Shown: positions 55,543 to 63,929 of the stretch, one piece after another
Layout: each line of letters opens with the position of its first letter
Numbering within the stretch: the first letter of the stretch is position 1
DNA from: an uncultured Fretibacterium sp.
GTDB taxonomy: Bacteria > Synergistota > Synergistia > Synergistales > Aminobacteriaceae
Assembly: GCA_937900285.1 (NCBI GenBank)
Contig: CALCEM010000027.1
Span: 3,143 to 67,142, forward strand
DNA: 64,000 nucleotides
Direction of reading: 5' to 3'
Program-made: the position numbers and the translations under genes
The notes under the pieces: generated by a model
Seen by the model: the letters and a program-made list of their open reading frames with translations, nothing else
What the model was told of the DNA's origin: nothing
The model's database searches: none

Positions 55543-56160
55543 TTAAATTTTATTATTATCGCACGTGTTAAAAATTTTTATGATTCCACCTTTACGAGTT
55601 TGTCCGGAGTCCCATAATTCTTTTAAGCTCACCCATAATTCTTCGCCATAGGTGACAGTCTGTACTTTTAAATCATCGTCCAAAATTTCATAGCCGGATA
55701 AATTAAACCAATGCCATTCAAAATCCTCAAATTCCGGGTTCTCGTGGCGCAATAATAAAAATGGTACTGGTATACCTGAATTAATTTGAGAAATAATATA
55801 TTTTTCAGCCAGTTTATAATTTACAGTTCCCGCCAGTCCTTGAATTTTAAGCGAAGTATTATTTACGCTCTTAAGATAATCCGAAAAGCCGTTAATATAA
55901 ATTTCAAGCAGATCGATCCCATGATAACGAGGAGTTAAAAAAGGTTTCATAACGTTCGTAAATTTTATAAAATCTTCGCGCGATAAATTATTTAAATCGA
56001 ACGGATACAACTCAGGGAAATATTTTGCTAAATTTATGCATACATCACAAGCAGTAACAGCACCGCATCCGCCTTTATTCATATCCCAATCCGGTAACCA
56101 GTCTTGATTACCACCGGGAGCATTATCGATTTTAAAATAATTCAAAACTTTTTTTTGCAT
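55543..56160 (-). CDS. Papain-like (C39-like) cysteine-protease-fold protein, putative
   Basis: This protein of about 205 residues has a conserved-looking NKGGCGAVTACDVCINLA segment near residues 28-45, suited to an active-site Cys on a helix. A later FEWHWFNLSGYEI segment near 148-160 could supply the His. The arrangement is that of C39-like papain folds. No signal peptide is visible, so it should be cytosolic. The start is the ATG at 56160; the frame extends to a TTG at 56166. It lies 26 bases upstream of the PBP1A gene on the same strand. The family assignment is tentative. Confidence 0.55.
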   Translation of the reverse strand: MQKKVLNYFKIDNAPGGNQDWLPDWDMNKGGCGAVTACDVCINLAKYFPELYPFDLNNLSREDFIKFTNVMKPFLTPRYHGIDLLEIYINGFSDYLKSVNNTSLKIQGLAGTVNYKLAEKYIISQINSGIPVPFLLLRHENPEFEDFEWHWFNLSGYEILDDDLKVQTVTYGEELWVSLKELWDSGQTRKGGIIKIFNTCDNNKI

Positions 56161-56351
56161 CAACAATTTTCACCTTCAACGAAATATTAATTAATTTAAT
56201 TGGTTTATTTTAAATCTTGTGTTAAATTTAATCGACAATCATTAAAATTTACGTTTCATAATCTTTTGCACATCAATAAATTAATTTACATATGCTAAAA
56301 TATCCAGCGTTTTAAATTTGAACAAATAAATTTTATGAGCAGGTGAAAATT

Positions 56352-56501
56352 ATGGCCGATATAATTGGTTTAACATGCACTCAATGCAAACGCAGAAATT
56401 ACACGACTACCGTAAACAAAAAAAAGCAGTCCAAAAAACTTGAGCTTAAAAAATATTGCAAATGGTGTAAAGGTTCAACGCTCCATAAAGAAAGCAAATA
56501 A
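56352..56501 (+). CDS. rpmG: Ribosomal protein L33 (bL33)
   Basis: This 49-residue protein was found by reading the sequence directly, as it is too short for most ORF filters. It reads [19 protein letters not shown] and ends [13 protein letters not shown], with two CxxC zinc pairs (CTQC, CKWC). An AGGTGA SD lies upstream. It precedes tRNA-Trp and secE, the standard bacterial rpmG-trnW-secE-nusG order. Confidence 0.96.
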   Translation: MADIIGLTCTQCKRRNYTTTVNKKKQSKKLELKKYCKWCKGSTLHKESK

Positions 56502-56512
56502 TTTAAAAAAAG

Positions 56513-56541
56513 TTGCATAGAATTTAAAGCTGTTGTACAAT
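56513..56541 (+). promoter_or_regulatory. Promoter of tRNA-Trp/secE/nusG
   Basis: TTGCAT (56513-56518), a 17-base spacer and TACAAT (56536-56541) lie 20 bases before tRNA-Trp. Confidence 0.72.
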
Positions 56542-56561
56542 CTCCGCGTAATTTTGGACGC

Positions 56562-56637
56562 AGGTCCGTGGCTCAATTGGCAGAGCACTGGTCTCCAAAA
56601 CCGGGGGCTGCAGGTTCGAGTCCTGCCGGGCCTGCCA
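56562..56637 (+). tRNA. tRNA-Trp (CCA anticodon)
   Basis: Acceptor arms AGGTCCG/CGGGCCT pair over 7 bp with one G-U. The anticodon loop has CCA, the T-arm is GCAGGTTCGAGTCCTGC, and CCA is encoded at the end. It lies between rpmG and secE as in many bacteria. Confidence 0.96.
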
Positions 56638-56663
56638 TTTTTATGATCGGGAGCAGTATTTTA

Positions 56664-56879
56664 ATGGCAAAAACAACTGCGGGAAGTACTACAAAATTTA
56701 GTTCGTTGATGAATTTTATACGTGAAGCTCGTGCCGAATTAAAAAAAGTTACATGGCCGGGACGTAAACAAATATGGTATTGGACTTTAGTAGTTATAGT
56801 TTTTACTTTATCTGTTTCGTTATATTTGGGGCTTGTAGATTTTTTACTGGCATGGTTGTTTTCTGCGCTTTTGGGCTAA
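56664..56879 (+). CDS. secE: Preprotein translocase subunit SecE
   Basis: This 71-residue protein is the essential gamma subunit of the SecYEG channel. It has FIREARAELKKVTWPGRKQI and a single membrane helix (WTLVVIVFTLSVSLYLGLV) at about 41-60. The open frame extends upstream through tRNA-Trp, which is an artefact. The ATG at 56664 has GGGAG upstream and gives the normal N-terminus. It is followed 15 bases later by nusG. Confidence 0.95.
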   Translation: MAKTTAGSTTKFSSLMNFIREARAELKKVTWPGRKQIWYWTLVVIVFTLSVSLYLGLVDFLLAWLFSALLG

Positions 56880-56894
56880 AGGGTTAAAAATATT

Positions 56895-57431
56895 ATGCCT
56901 GGCGAACGCGGATGGTATGTAGTTCAGACTTATTCAAGTTATGAGCAGCATGTTGCGGATGATATAAGTCGCAGAATTGTCGCGATGGATATGTCTGGAA
57001 AAATTTTCGGGACAGCTATTCCTATGGAGACCCGTGTTGAGATCCGTAACGGAAAGCCTCGAACGGTTAAACGCAAATTATATCCTGGTTATGTTTTTGT
57101 TGATATGATCATGGAGGAGCAAGCTTGGTACACTGTCAGGCAGACTTCAGGCGTAACAGGTTTTATCGGAGCAGGTAACCACCCTCGCCCGTTATCTCCT
57201 GAGGAAGTCAAAAGGTTAAGGCTCGATGAAAATCCGGATGAAATTAACGAAAATGTAAAACTCGATATAGATTTAAAACCGGGTGATTTGATTCGCGTAA
57301 ATATTGAAAATCTCGAAGACCGTCCAGCTTCAGTTATAAAAGTAAATCCTAAAAAAGGTACGGTTAAATTTCGTATCGAAGGTTTTAGCGGAGAAATGGA
57401 AACAGATTATAAGTCTGTCGAAAAATTATAA
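56895..57431 (+). CDS. nusG: Transcription termination/antitermination factor NusG
   Basis: This 178-residue factor binds RNA polymerase. The NGN domain begins GWYVVQTYSSYEQHVADDI and includes KRKLYPGYVFVDM. The C-terminal KOW domain carries DLKPGDLIRVNIENLEDRPA. Length is typical. It follows secE and precedes rplK, the classical order. Confidence 0.97.
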   Translation: MPGERGWYVVQTYSSYEQHVADDISRRIVAMDMSGKIFGTAIPMETRVEIRNGKPRTVKRKLYPGYVFVDMIMEEQAWYTVRQTSGVTGFIGAGNHPRPLSPEEVKRLRLDENPDEINENVKLDIDLKPGDLIRVNIENLEDRPASVIKVNPKKGTVKFRIEGFSGEMETDYKSVEKL

Positions 57432-57503
57432 ATTATAAAAAATATTTATTTGAATTATTTAAATTATTTAAATTTGAAATTAAGCACGAAAGGAAAATTT
57501 TAA

Positions 57504-57929
57504 ATGGCTAAGAAAGTTGTGGGACAGGTAAAATTACAGCTCCCTGCAGGAAAAGCTACACCAGCACCCCCCGTAGGCCCTGCACTCGGACAGCACGGCG
57601 TTAATATTATGGAATTTTGCAAGCAGTTTAACGCAAAAACTTCGGATCAAGCCGGTTTAATAATCCCTGCGGTTATTACTGTTTATGCTGATAGAAGTTT
57701 TACGTTTGAATTGAAGACTCCGCCGGCAGCAGTATTATTAAAAAAGGCCGTTGGAATTGAATCAGGTTCAGGCGTTCCGAATAAAACAAAAGTCGGGAAA
57801 ATCGCCCGCGCTAAAGTTCGCGAAATTGCAGAATTAAAACGCAAAGATTTAAACGCTAACGACATAGAAGCCGCCATGAGAATGATTGAAGGTACTGCTC
57901 GTTCAATGGGGCTTGAAGTAGTAAATTAA
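57504..57929 (+). CDS. rplK: Ribosomal protein L11 (uL11)
   Basis: This 141-residue protein forms the GTPase-associated centre with 23S rRNA. The N-terminal [29 protein letters not shown] segment (Pro-rich, thiostrepton site) and the C-terminal [29 protein letters not shown] helix are conserved. It has an AAAGGA SD and is followed by rplA. Confidence 0.98.
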   Translation: MAKKVVGQVKLQLPAGKATPAPPVGPALGQHGVNIMEFCKQFNAKTSDQAGLIIPAVITVYADRSFTFELKTPPAAVLLKKAVGIESGSGVPNKTKVGKIARAKVREIAELKRKDLNANDIEAAMRMIEGTARSMGLEVVN

Positions 57930-58018
57930 TTTGTAATTTAATTTGTGGGAGAGTTTTTAATTTAATTTAATTAATTAATTAATTTATCTCGCGAATACCA
58001 CTGGAGGAATTTTTAAAA

Positions 58019-58723
58019 ATGAAACATAGCAAACGTTACCGCGAAGCAGCCGAAAAAGTTGAAGCCGGAAAATTATACGGACTCCGCGAAGCAGTAGAAT
58101 TATTTAAACAGGTTGCCACAGCAAAATTTAATGAGAGCATAGAAGTTCACGTAAAACTCGGAATCGATCCGAGACATGCAGACCAGCAAGTTAGAAGCAC
58201 CGTTTCTCTTCCTCATGGGACTGGCGTAACAAAAAAAGTTTTGGTAATTACTCAAGGCGAAAAAATTAAAGAAGCTCAAGATGCCGGCGCTGATTTAGTT
58301 GGCGGTGAAGATATGGTTCAACAAATTCAAGGCGGGTTTATGGATTTTGATGCGGTCATCGCTACTCCTGACATGATGAAATCTGTGGGCCGTCTCGGTA
58401 AAGTTTTAGGACCGCGCGGTTTAATGCCTAGTGCCAAAGCTGGTACAGTTACGTTTGAACTTGAGAGCGCAGTAAAAGAAATTAAAGCCGGTCGAGTCGA
58501 GTTCAGAGCCAATAAAGCAGGAATCACTCATAATTCAGCAGGAAAAAGGGATTTTACAGCCGATCAACTTTATGAAAATGTAAAAGCTTTATTACAGGCT
58601 ATTTATAAAGTGCGTCCGGCTTCGGTTAAAGGCACTTACGTCAAGAGCATAGCAATTGCTCCAACAATGGGGCCGGGAATCGCAATCGATCCAAGCCAAG
58701 TACAAAAGGAACTCGCGCTATAA
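58019..58723 (+). CDS. rplA: Ribosomal protein L1 (uL1)
   Basis: This 234-residue protein forms the L1 stalk. It has [16 protein letters not shown] and the signature [19 protein letters not shown] near residues 121-139. A GGAGG SD precedes the ATG. L1 is often an autogenous translational repressor of rplK-rplA; no mimic site was resolved here. Confidence 0.98.
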   Translation: MKHSKRYREAAEKVEAGKLYGLREAVELFKQVATAKFNESIEVHVKLGIDPRHADQQVRSTVSLPHGTGVTKKVLVITQGEKIKEAQDAGADLVGGEDMVQQIQGGFMDFDAVIATPDMMKSVGRLGKVLGPRGLMPSAKAGTVTFELESAVKEIKAGRVEFRANKAGITHNSAGKRDFTADQLYENVKALLQAIYKVRPASVKGTYVKSIAIAPTMGPGIAIDPSQVQKELAL

Positions 58724-58750
58724 AATAATTTAATTAATTAAAATTTTAAA

Positions 58751-58893
58751 TTCCGTAGACAACAGGAGCGTTAAAGCTTAAAAATTAATTTAAAAATAAA
58801 AAATAAAATCCTGTCGAGGAGATAAAGTGAAAAATTTTAAAAAATTCATGGCTTCTCCTTAAATGTTATAATTCGAGAGGCCGTTTTTTTTTT
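58751..58893 (+). promoter_or_regulatory. L10 leader with transcription attenuator, upstream of rplJ
   Basis: The 5' part CCGTAGACAACAGGAGCG and the later CCTGTCGAGG match the shape of the ribosomal-protein L10 leader, in which L10(L12)4 binds. It ends with a hairpin GGCTTCTC/GAGAGGCC (58850-58857 and 58875-58882) and ten T, a terminator 35 bases before rplJ. The whole leader occupies the 204-base gap. Autoregulation of rplJ-rplL by L10 is inferred from the family. Confidence 0.75.
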
Positions 58894-58927
58894 GCGTTAT
58901 TTATAAACAGGAGGTGAAATAAAAAAA

Positions 58928-59470
58928 ATGCCTGCAAATATTAAATATGATTTAGTTGCCGGAATTAAAGAAAAACTCGCGAAAACTAAAGCCGTTTACG
59001 TCGGAGAATATCGCGGGATGACCGTTGCTCAGAGTACAGCACTGCGCGCAAAAGTTAGAGAGGCCGGCGGAGAATTAAAGATCGCGAAAAATACTTTATT
59101 TGAGATCGCATTAAAGGAAGCTGGATTTAACGCACTCGATGAAAAATTAATGTCAGGTCCGAATATTTTCGCACTATGTTACGATGATCCCGTAAGCGTT
59201 GCAAAAGTTTTAAAGGAATATGCTTCGGATAAAACTCAAAAGGCATTTATATTAAAAGGCGGACAGCTCGAAGGACAAAATTTAACGCTCGAACAGTTAA
59301 ACGCCCTTGCAGATTTGCCGTCAAAAGATGTCATGCGCGCTCAAGTCGTCAGAACTATTGCCGCACCGATTTCGGGTTTTGTCAATGTTTTGGCTGGAAC
59401 TATACGCGGGTTCGTTACATGTTTGGATCAGATTCGCGACAAAAAGGAAAAAGAAAATCCAGCAGCGTAA
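58928..59470 (+). CDS. rplJ: Ribosomal protein L10 (uL10)
   Basis: This 180-residue protein anchors the L7/L12 stalk. It has VYVGEYRGMTVAQSTALRAKVR-type text near residues 24-45 and the L12-binding C-terminal helix. AGGAGGTG lies upstream. It is controlled by the leader and terminator before it and is followed by rplL 75 bases later. Confidence 0.96.
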   Translation: MPANIKYDLVAGIKEKLAKTKAVYVGEYRGMTVAQSTALRAKVREAGGELKIAKNTLFEIALKEAGFNALDEKLMSGPNIFALCYDDPVSVAKVLKEYASDKTQKAFILKGGQLEGQNLTLEQLNALADLPSKDVMRAQVVRTIAAPISGFVNVLAGTIRGFVTCLDQIRDKKEKENPAA

Positions 59471-59545
59471 TTTATTTTGTAAGTAATTTGAATTTGTGAA
59501 ATTAATTTTTATTTTTTATTTATTTTGTTTGGAGGAAAATTTTAA

Positions 59546-59923
59546 ATGTCAAAAGAAGAACTTATTCAAGCTATTGAATCAATGTCAGTATTAGAGCTTT
59601 CAGAATTAGTAAAGGCTCTCGAAGAAAAATTTGGTGTATCCGCTTCAGCTGCTCCCGTTGCAATGATGGCCATGCCTGGTGCTGGTGCTGCGGCTGCTCC
59701 TGCTGAAGAAAAAACAGAATTTGATGTAGTCTACAAAGCTCCCGGCGCAAATAAAATCGCAGTCATTAAAGCAGTACGCGAAATTACAAGCTTAGGACTT
59801 AAAGAAGCAAAAGAACTCGTAGACAACCCGCCGAAGAATATTAAAGAAGGCGTATCAAAAGAGGAAGCCGAAGAAATTAAAAAGAAATTGGCTGAAGCCG
59901 GTGCAGAAGTCGAAGTTAAGTAA
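59546..59923 (+). CDS. rplL: Ribosomal protein L7/L12 (bL12)
   Basis: This 125-residue stalk protein recruits translation GTPases. The N-terminal dimerisation helix, an Ala/Gly/Met hinge (about 38-55) and the C-terminal domain ([20 protein letters not shown], then [14 protein letters not shown]) are complete. A strong terminator follows, so transcription stops here instead of continuing to rpoB. Confidence 0.98.
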   Translation: MSKEELIQAIESMSVLELSELVKALEEKFGVSASAAPVAMMAMPGAGAAAAPAEEKTEFDVVYKAPGANKIAVIKAVREITSLGLKEAKELVDNPPKNIKEGVSKEEAEEIKKKLAEAGAEVEVK

Positions 59924-59938
59924 AAAAAATGATTTATT

Positions 59939-59977
59939 AACGGCCCTTTTTAGTAATATAGGAGGGGTCGTTTTTTT
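59939..59977 (+). terminator. Strong Rho-independent terminator after rplL
   Basis: A 10-bp stem AACGGCCCTT/AGGGGTCGTT with G-U pairs (59939-59948 and 59963-59972) is followed by a run of T to 59977. Confidence 0.88.
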
Positions 59978-60005
59978 ATAACTAGTAGAAGGAGAAAAAT
60001 TTAAA

Positions 60006-60365
60006 ATGGCTGAGAAAAAAACTGATAAGAAAAAATTATTTATAATCGGAGTAATTTGCGCTATAATTCTTTTAAATATCGTGTGGACGGTTTTGCAAAA
60101 TAAGTTTACGCAGAAATTAGATGTCGTAATCTCCAGCATGACGAAACTTGAACAGAGAGTAATGAAGCTCGAACAGGGCGGACTTCCTGATGTTGCAGAT
60201 TTAAAACAGGATTTCGGAGCCTTAAAAGAGATCGCAGAACAGTACGCCGGACAGTTAAATAATTCGATTAGTGTTGAAGAAGGAAAATTAAAGGCTCTTG
60301 AAGCAGAACTCGAAGCGCAGAAGTCACGTGTCGAAGCAATGAAAAAATTAGTTCCGGCGAAATAA
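60006..60365 (+). CDS. Hypothetical small membrane/coiled-coil protein
   Basis: I do not recognise this 119-residue protein. A Lys-rich start is followed by one membrane helix (LFIIGVICAIILLNIVWTVL, residues about 10-29) and then a coiled coil with regular Leu/Val spacing (TKLEQRVMKLEQG and GKLKALEAELEAQKSRVEAMK). The topology is N-in with the coiled coil outside, or the reverse. A GAAGGAG SD precedes the ATG. It is flanked by terminators on both sides, so it is a single-gene unit. Confidence 0.65.
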   Translation: MAEKKTDKKKLFIIGVICAIILLNIVWTVLQNKFTQKLDVVISSMTKLEQRVMKLEQGGLPDVADLKQDFGALKEIAEQYAGQLNNSISVEEGKLKALEAELEAQKSRVEAMKKLVPAK

Positions 60366-60404
60366 GATCACTTCACGAAAAGTATTTTACGCAATAATGC
60401 TTAT

Positions 60405-60439
60405 AACCCTGGCTTATAAATTGGATGCTGGGGTTTTTT
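60405..60439 (+). terminator. Rho-independent terminator after the 60006 gene
   Basis: A 9-bp stem AACCCTGGC/GCTGGGGTT (60405-60413 and 60427-60435) is followed by T6. Confidence 0.85.
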
Positions 60440-60455
60440 AATTTAAAAATTTAAT

Positions 60456-61586
60456 ATGAACATGAACGAAAAAATTTATATTCTGAAACAAGATAATTAT
60501 AATTATGACGAAATTTTTAAGGCTGTCGAAAAAATGTTTAATTTTTATGGCGGTGTAGGAAATTTTGTAAAGCCCGGCGAAACAGTTTTATTAAAAACGA
60601 ATTTGGTGGCCTGTCACGATATAGAACGGCGCGTAACAACTGATCCCAATGTCGTTAAAGCAGTCGCAGAAATTTTAATTAATCATGGCGCAAAACCTTT
60701 TATAGCTGACAGTCCGGGAATTGATAATTTTAACAGGGCCGCTCAAAAGGCAGGAATTAAAAAAATTGCTGATGAATTAAATATTAATTGCGTCGAATTA
60801 GTTGACCCGGTAAATTTAAATATTACGAGTTCGAACGCAGATTATAAAAATATTCAGGTCAGCAGATCAGTAATTGAAGCAGATAAAATTATCAGCCTCG
60901 CAAAAATGAAAACTCACGGCCAAATGCTTTTAACGCTCGGAGTAAAAAATTTATTTGGTTGCGTTCCAGGCAGATTAAAATCCGGCTGGCATTATAACGT
61001 AGGATTAAACCGTGAACGTTTCGCGGCTTTGTTGCTCGATATATATTTAAACGTTAAACCAGTTTTTACGATCGTTGACGGCGTTATCGGAATGGATGGA
61101 GACGGCCCGACAAGTGGCGATCCATATAATTTTAATATTTTGGCTGGAGCTTGTGACGCTTTAAAATTAGATTTCTGGTTGTGTAAATTTATGGGCGCAA
61201 AATTTGAGGAATATCCGTTATATAATGCAGCCCTCAAAAAAAATTTACCTGAATGCAATTTAAATCCTGAAGATTTAGCGGGCGATCTCGATCAAAATTT
61301 CAAATTTGAAAATGTAAATATCCCGGAAACCCGTTCAATGCGTTTATTGCCGAAAATTCCATTTATTGAAAAATTGATGACTTCAAAGCCTGTTCACATT
61401 CCAGAAAAATGCATCGGTTGCGGTCGGTGTGAAGAAATGTGCGCCGCTGGAGCTTTGAAACATCACAATAAAAAATTAACGTTCGATTATTCCAAATGCA
61501 TACGCTGTTATTGTTGTCATGAGATGTGCCCGGTTAAGGCTATAGAATTTAAACAGAGCTGGCTTGTAAAATTATTGTCGAGATAA
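60456..61586 (+). CDS. DUF362 protein with two 4Fe-4S clusters
   Basis: This 376-residue protein has the DUF362 domain (ETVLLKTNLVACHDIERRVTTDP near 45-67, FIADSPG, AKMKTHGQMLLTLGVKNLFG) and a C-terminal ferredoxin module with two CxxCxxCxxxC motifs (CIGCGRCEEMC and CIRCYCCHEMC). Such proteins are common in anaerobes, with unknown electron partner. The ATG is 17 bases after a terminator and has no clear SD; a second ATG follows two codons later. The DHS-like gene starts 89 bases downstream. Confidence 0.88.
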   Translation: MNMNEKIYILKQDNYNYDEIFKAVEKMFNFYGGVGNFVKPGETVLLKTNLVACHDIERRVTTDPNVVKAVAEILINHGAKPFIADSPGIDNFNRAAQKAGIKKIADELNINCVELVDPVNLNITSSNADYKNIQVSRSVIEADKIISLAKMKTHGQMLLTLGVKNLFGCVPGRLKSGWHYNVGLNRERFAALLLDIYLNVKPVFTIVDGVIGMDGDGPTSGDPYNFNILAGACDALKLDFWLCKFMGAKFEEYPLYNAALKKNLPECNLNPEDLAGDLDQNFKFENVNIPETRSMRLLPKIPFIEKLMTSKPVHIPEKCIGCGRCEEMCAAGALKHHNKKLTFDYSKCIRCYCCHEMCPVKAIEFKQSWLVKLLSR

Positions 61587-61675
61587 ATTTTAATTTTAAA
61601 AATTACCAGAATATTTAAATTAATCGTGTAATCGTGATAATATTTTTATAAATCAAATTGGAGGTTTTAAATTCA

Positions 61676-62887
61676 ATGGGAAATAAAAATTTATTTGGAG
61701 TAAATCAGCTCGAAAATTTCAGGGCTTCACTCGATGAACGCTCCCGGGAAAATGTTAATTTAGCAGTAAAGCGCATGACCGAAATTAAAAATAATAACGG
61801 TAAAATTATGATCGTTACAGGTTCAGGGCCAAATATTCACGAAGGCGTTACGACTTTAATAGCTGAGTTAATTCGGGTTGGAATCGTTGATGCTGTTTCA
61901 ACAAGTTCCGCAGTAATTTCTCACGAGATGGCGGGCGCACTTGATAGAGTTTATCGCGTTGACGCTAAATTATTGGGGATGGATATGAGCAAAATGCCAC
62001 GCGGAGATGTTTTTGAATTTACCTGCATGACTGACGAGGAATTAAATAATTTAAATTCTGAAATTCCCATCGATTTCGATTTAATAAAACGTGGCAGTTC
62101 ATTGGAACATCAAAACCAAATTATAAAAGCCGCAGGAAATATGGCGTATCCAATGGGTTACAGAACTGAAAAATTAGCTCATGAAATTTTAGGACTCGCA
62201 AGAATGTACGGGCTTCCGTTTGAAACTGTAGCAGGCTGGGGCTGTGATGAAAAAACTATGTTGGGCGCAGCCAGTTTAAAAAATATTCCTGTTCTCGTTA
62301 CAATTCCTCAATTAGTTGGGGGCGGTGCTGTAGGAATGTCGATCGGCGATTCAATTCCGGTTTCAGAACGTTCGATGAGAATTTCTAAAATGTTAAATTC
62401 GTGCGATGTAATAATTGAAAGTGCAGTCGCTTTAACACAGGAAATTCACGACGGGCCGTTTGAATGTTATACGGGGCATGGCATTTGGGCATGGTGGTCG
62501 GGACAAAATACTTATAATTTGCGCGATAAAAATTTAATCAGGATAGATCTCGATGAAAATTTACGTAAAGCCGTCGAATTAAATAAAACTGTTCAGGAAG
62601 CTATCGACAAAGGTTTACCGAAGACTAAAGCCGCAAAAATTCCGTTTAGAATGGAAATGTCAGCGTTTGCCCGTCATGAAGGAAGTATACCTATTGTTGG
62701 AGACATCGGAAAGGTTTGGCCGTTGATCGCTCATGATGTAGCGAAAAATTTGGGGATCGAATTAGAATTTTTATCAGCCTCGCAGGATACTCCGGAAGGG
62801 CAGGAAATGCGCGAGTGGATCGTAAAAAATATTAAGCCTCTCGACCGTAATAAAATGCTTTCGCGTTCAAGAATTTATAATATTTAA
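61676..62887 (+). CDS. Deoxyhypusine-synthase-like NAD-fold protein, putative
   Basis: This 403-residue protein has an N-terminal IMIVTGSGPNIHEGVTTLIAELIRVGIVDAVSTSSAVISHEM region whose key features, TGSGPN, ELIRVGIVDAV and the SSAVISHEM strand-helix, recall deoxyhypusine synthases and their bacterial homologues. A Gly-rich LVTIPQLVGGGAVGMSIGD and TGHGIWAWWSGQNTYNL follow near residues 215-300. Bacterial members of that family modify polyamines or are uncharacterised. The start is the ATG at 61676, 10-11 bases after GGAGG; the frame also reaches a TTG at 61658. I would not assign an activity. Confidence 0.5.
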   Translation: MGNKNLFGVNQLENFRASLDERSRENVNLAVKRMTEIKNNNGKIMIVTGSGPNIHEGVTTLIAELIRVGIVDAVSTSSAVISHEMAGALDRVYRVDAKLLGMDMSKMPRGDVFEFTCMTDEELNNLNSEIPIDFDLIKRGSSLEHQNQIIKAAGNMAYPMGYRTEKLAHEILGLARMYGLPFETVAGWGCDEKTMLGAASLKNIPVLVTIPQLVGGGAVGMSIGDSIPVSERSMRISKMLNSCDVIIESAVALTQEIHDGPFECYTGHGIWAWWSGQNTYNLRDKNLIRIDLDENLRKAVELNKTVQEAIDKGLPKTKAAKIPFRMEMSAFARHEGSIPIVGDIGKVWPLIAHDVAKNLGIELEFLSASQDTPEGQEMREWIVKNIKPLDRNKMLSRSRIYNI

Positions 62888-62903
62888 AATTTATTTCGTA
62901 AAA

Positions 62904-62945
62904 AAGTCCGTTTAATTGCAATTTTCACATGACGGACTTAAATTT
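62904..62945. terminator. Terminator after the DHS-like gene, possibly bidirectional
   Basis: A perfect 8-bp stem AAGTCCGT/ACGGACTT (62904-62911 and 62932-62939) is followed by AAATTTTTATT and preceded by A-rich sequence. Confidence 0.65.
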
Positions 62946-63190
62946 TTATTCTGCATCTTGATTATAAAGCCCATTCATAAATTTTATTATTTAATCTTCG
63001 TTTAATGGCGCTGTAACGTTGCGGAACATTTTTTGATAATATGCATATTAATTTTAATTTCCATATACACTCGCGAACATCTCGAAAATAAAACTATTAT
63101 GAAATTAAATTAAATTAAAATTTAGGCTGCAGACATGTCCAAATAAATCTAAACTCAATAACAAAAATTAAATATTAAATATAAAAATAT
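62946..63190. other. Gene-free A/T-rich stretch, nothing identified
   Basis: I see no coding frame with an SD, no tRNA and no convincing hairpin or promoter pair in this stretch between two terminators and convergent genes. Confidence 0.6.
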
Positions 63191-63233
63191 AAAAAAATTC
63201 TCCCCAAGATTATAAAAAAATTTTCAAGGGGAG
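63191..63233 (-). terminator. Terminator after the DJ-1/PfpI gene
   Basis: On the minus strand, CTCCCC/GGGGAG (63233-63228 and 63205-63200) with an A/T loop is followed by a T run. Confidence 0.6.
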
Positions 63234-63268
63234 TTTTAATTTTAAAATTTCAAATCAATTCAATTTAA

Positions 63269-63823
63269 TTAATTTCTGAAAATCAACGGGATTAAAAAAC
63301 TTTCCGCAACTTCATCAGCGATTGGCTTACCGCATAAAATTTCAAGCAGTTTAACCGCAAAAAATGGCGTTATAGCCGGGCCTTTAGCTGTCGTAATATG
63401 TCCGTCAGTTTCTACGTTGTGTTTACCGATGTTAGCGCCTTCAAGCCATGATTCTAAACCAGGATAACAAACCGCCGTAACTCCGTGTAAAATTCCGGCC
63501 TTCCCTAAAGCAGCAGGAGCGGCACAAATTGCGGCGATTAATTTTTTTTCAGCGTCATATTTTCTGATGAGTTCGCGTAATCCTGTATGATTTGCAATTT
63601 CAATCGTTCCGCCTGGAATTACGATCATGTCAAATTTTTCGTCTTTAGCGTTTTCAAAAAGCGCATCGGCCTTAACATAAATATTATTTTTTGTGCGCAC
63701 CATTTCGTTATTACTTAATGATACAGTTGTGACGACTACTCCGCCACGGCGCAAAATATCAACGGTTGTTAAACCTTCTGTTTCTTCAAAGCCGTCAAGC
63801 AAAAATACTCCGACTGATTTCAT
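63269..63823 (-). CDS. DJ-1/PfpI-family protein
   Basis: This 184-residue protein of the class I glutamine-amidotransferase-like fold has VGVFLLDGFEETEGLTTVDILRR-type text at the N-terminus (with the conserved Glu near residue 15) and the nucleophile elbow IAAICAAPAALG (Cys near 99). Family members act as protein/nucleotide deglycases, chaperones or redox sensors. This one most resembles the short DJ-1/ThiJ group. The ATG has AGGAGA 7 bases upstream, and a hairpin follows, so it is a single-gene unit. Confidence 0.9.
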   Translation of the reverse strand: MKSVGVFLLDGFEETEGLTTVDILRRGGVVVTTVSLSNNEMVRTKNNIYVKADALFENAKDEKFDMIVIPGGTIEIANHTGLRELIRKYDAEKKLIAAICAAPAALGKAGILHGVTAVCYPGLESWLEGANIGKHNVETDGHITTAKGPAITPFFAVKLLEILCGKPIADEVAESFLIPLIFRN

Positions 63824-63886
63824 AATGACATCTCCTAAAAATTAAAATAAGATTTTTGAATTATAGCGCAAAAATAAAAAAATAAT

Positions 63887-63915
63887 TTGACGTGAAAAAT
63901 TTTAAATGTTATCAT
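63887..63915 (+). promoter_or_regulatory. Promoter of tRNA-Pro
   Basis: TTGACG (63887-63892), a 17-base spacer and TATCAT (63910-63915) precede the tRNA by 14 bases. The -10 context ATGTTATCATTC is nearly the same as before the epimerase gene at 49144. Confidence 0.7.
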
Positions 63916-63929
63916 TCTCGCGAAATTTG

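Noticed and set aside
56568..56663. N-terminal extension of secE through tRNA-Trp
   Set aside because: The frame is open only because the tRNA has no stop in that phase; the SecE N-terminus and SD place the start at 56664.
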